NCBI RefSeq assembly: GCF_016773205.1
Contig: NZ_JAETWB010000023.1
Span: 1 to 64,000, forward strand
DNA length: 64,000 nucleotides
Direction: 5' to 3'
DNA from: Belnapia arida
GTDB lineage: Bacteria; Pseudomonadota; Alphaproteobacteria; Acetobacterales; Acetobacteraceae
Position 1 is the stretch's first letter. Every line of letters starts with the position of its first letter. The notes below the pieces were generated by a model. That model had not been told where the DNA came from. It did no database searches and saw only the letters and a program-made list of their open reading frames with translations. Made by a program: the position numbers and the translations under genes. Below, piece by piece: positions 62,874-64,000 of the stretch.

Positions 62874-63833
62874 ATGCGGGTCCTGGTTTTGGGCGCTGGC
62901 GCAGTCGGCGGCTACTTTGGCGGACGACTGGTCGAGGCCGGTGCAGCCGAGGAGGTGGCCTTCGTGGTCCGCCCCGACCGCAAGACGCAGCTCGACCGCG
63001 ACGGTCTAGTGATCGAGAGCCCGAGCGCGGGCGCCTGGTGCGGCTCGGTGCGCGTGCTGCTTGCCGAGGAGCTTCGGCCCGGCTGGGACGTGGTGGTGCT
63101 CACCTGCAAGGCCTACGACCTTGATGATGCGATTGAGGCGCTCCGCCCTGCGGTGGACGCACGCACTGCTGTCCTACCGCTGCTCAACGGTCTCGCGCAC
63201 CTCGAAGCGCTCGGGGCCGCCTTCGGTGAGGAACGCGTCCTCGGTGGACTAGCCAAGATCCAGGCCACACTGGGGCCTGACGGCGTGGTGCGCCACCTCG
63301 CCCCGTTCACCGCCCTCGAATTTGGTGAGCTGGATGGGCGCATGTCAGAGCGCGTTCTGGCGCTGCGGGCTGCCTTTGCCCGCACGCCGGTCGGGGTCGA
63401 GGCGGCACCCGACATCCGTCGCCGCATGTGGGAGAAGCTCGTTTTTCTCGGCGCACTCGCTGCGGCGACGGTGCTGATGCGCGCGAACCTCGGCGAAGTC
63501 GCCGGCGCCCCGGGCGGTAGTGCGTGGCTGGAGCGGCTCGCCCAGCGCAACGTCGCGATCGCTGCCGCGCATGGCCAACCGGTCCGGCCCGAGTGGATGG
63601 AGCAGGAACTCCTCCCCTTCTTCCGAGGTGCCCTGCCCGGCAGCACCGGCGCCGCCGCCTCAATGCTGCGCGACCTTGAGGTTGGCCGGCGAATCGAGGC
63701 CGACCACGTGCTCGGTTTCATGCTTGAAGCAGCCCGGCGCGCCGGGCTGCCCGACGAACTGCACGAGGCGGCCTACCTGCACGCCAAAGCTTATGAGGCC
63801 CGCCGCGACGCCGGCAGACTGCCAGGCGGCTAG
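62874..63833 (+). CDS. 2-dehydropantoate 2-reductase (ketopantoate reductase) family
   Basis: 319 aa. NADP loop MRVLVLGAGAVGGYFGGRLV EAG, LTCKAYDLDDAIEALRPAV, LPLLNGLAHLEALGAAFGEE RVLGGLAKIQATLGPDGVV, and the C-terminal domain MWEKLVFLGALAAATVLMRA NLGEV, with the catalytic Lys in WEKLVF. It reduces ketopantoate to pantoate in pantothenate synthesis, or a similar 2-keto acid. ATG 62874 has GGGAGG 5 bases before it. Single gene with a terminator pair after it. Confidence 0.9.
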   Translation: MRVLVLGAGAVGGYFGGRLVEAGAAEEVAFVVRPDRKTQLDRDGLVIESPSAGAWCGSVRVLLAEELRPGWDVVVLTCKAYDLDDAIEALRPAVDARTAVLPLLNGLAHLEALGAAFGEERVLGGLAKIQATLGPDGVVRHLAPFTALEFGELDGRMSERVLALRAAFARTPVGVEAAPDIRRRMWEKLVFLGALAAATVLMRANLGEVAGAPGGSAWLERLAQRNVAIAAAHGQPVRPEWMEQELLPFFRGALPGSTGAAASMLRDLEVGRRIEADHVLGFMLEAARRAGLPDELHEAAYLHAKAYEARRDAGRLPGG

Positions 63834-63936
63834 CCTTGTGCGGCGCGGTGCTTTGATCGCGCACGCCCGTCACCTGCGGTGATACCCCTCACCGCACGTG
63901 AGCCGGCGCTGCCGCAATCGGCTTGGACGCAAAGGA

Positions 63937-63960
63937 AAGGCCGCCCGGGGGAGCGGCCTT
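63937..63960 (+). terminator. First of two tandem hairpins after the reductase gene
   Basis: AAGGCCGC / GCGGCCTT, 8-bp stem, 8-base loop (CCGGGGGA). About 105 bases past the stop codon of the reductase. Confidence 0.55.
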
Positions 63961-63961
63961 G

Positions 63962-63981
63962 AGCCGCCTGGGGGTGCGGCT
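63962..63981 (+). terminator. Second tandem hairpin
   Basis: AGCCGC / GCGGCT, 6-bp stem, 8-base loop (CTGGGGGT) with the same GGGG loop as the first hairpin, ending in TTTGAG. The two look like copies of one element. Confidence 0.5.
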
Positions 63982-64000
63982 TTGAGTGGGGAGCTTCTTG

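Overview
The window is GC-rich DNA, and its gene set suggests an alphaproteobacterium, probably of the Rhodospirillales/Acetobacteraceae type. The grounds are high GC with frequent GTG starts, an alphaproteobacterial kdp operon with a TorF-type porin inside it, PRC-barrel and EthD small proteins, an orphan TRAP binding protein, and many IS5, IS6, IS66, IS630, ISL3 and IS3 remnants. The genus is inference. No rRNA, tRNA or CRISPR was seen.

Layout. 1-7.4 kb is accessory DNA: an IS256 end, a KilA-N/HNH-like gene, an unknown gene beside a (CACAG)8 repeat, a broken IS630, two IS3 orfA remnants, and three envelope-type genes (PepSY-like, PRC-barrel, and an outer-membrane protein with one internal stop). 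7.8-9.9 kb holds one large protein that joins a trypsin-like protease to a DNA/RNA non-specific nuclease, with both active sites complete. 10-24 kb has a phosphate transporter, a ROK-family protein, a TetR/short-chain dehydrogenase pair, a Kef-type antiporter, and many transposon fragments between them, including an IS66 whose two flanks are unrelated broken genes.

23.9-31 kb has a decarboxylase-type amidohydrolase next to a flavoprotein aromatic hydroxylase, then mlaA, an IS6 copy with a perfect 8-bp target duplication, and an OmpR-type two-component system. 31-45 kb has an ABA4-like membrane gene pair, then two clusters that look like small-molecule catabolism, each with a divergent LysR regulator: NmrA-type reductase + aldehyde dehydrogenase + SnoaL-like, and EthD + VOC + alpha/beta hydrolase + SDR + EthD. 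A TetR gene with its divergent membrane partner and an aspartate-racemase-like gene follow.

46.3-58 kb is the most coherent part: about 11.7 kb of genes all on the minus strand. It begins at a KdpE-box-like site and runs through a 27-codon GTG-started membrane peptide, kdpF, kdpA, kdpB, kdpC, a TorF-type porin, a small membrane protein, kdpD, kdpE, an unknown protein, a dapA-like gene and three small membrane proteins coupled by stop/start overlaps. KdpFABC is the high-affinity ATP-driven K+ pump and KdpDE its sensor/regulator; the passengers may be part of the same response. 58-64 kb has a DUF4337-type membrane protein, a TRAP substrate-binding protein, a flavoprotein monooxygenase and a ketopantoate-reductase-type gene followed by two tandem hairpins.

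Limits: all family calls come from reading motifs, with no database search. Positions of frameshifts are good to about 10 bases.
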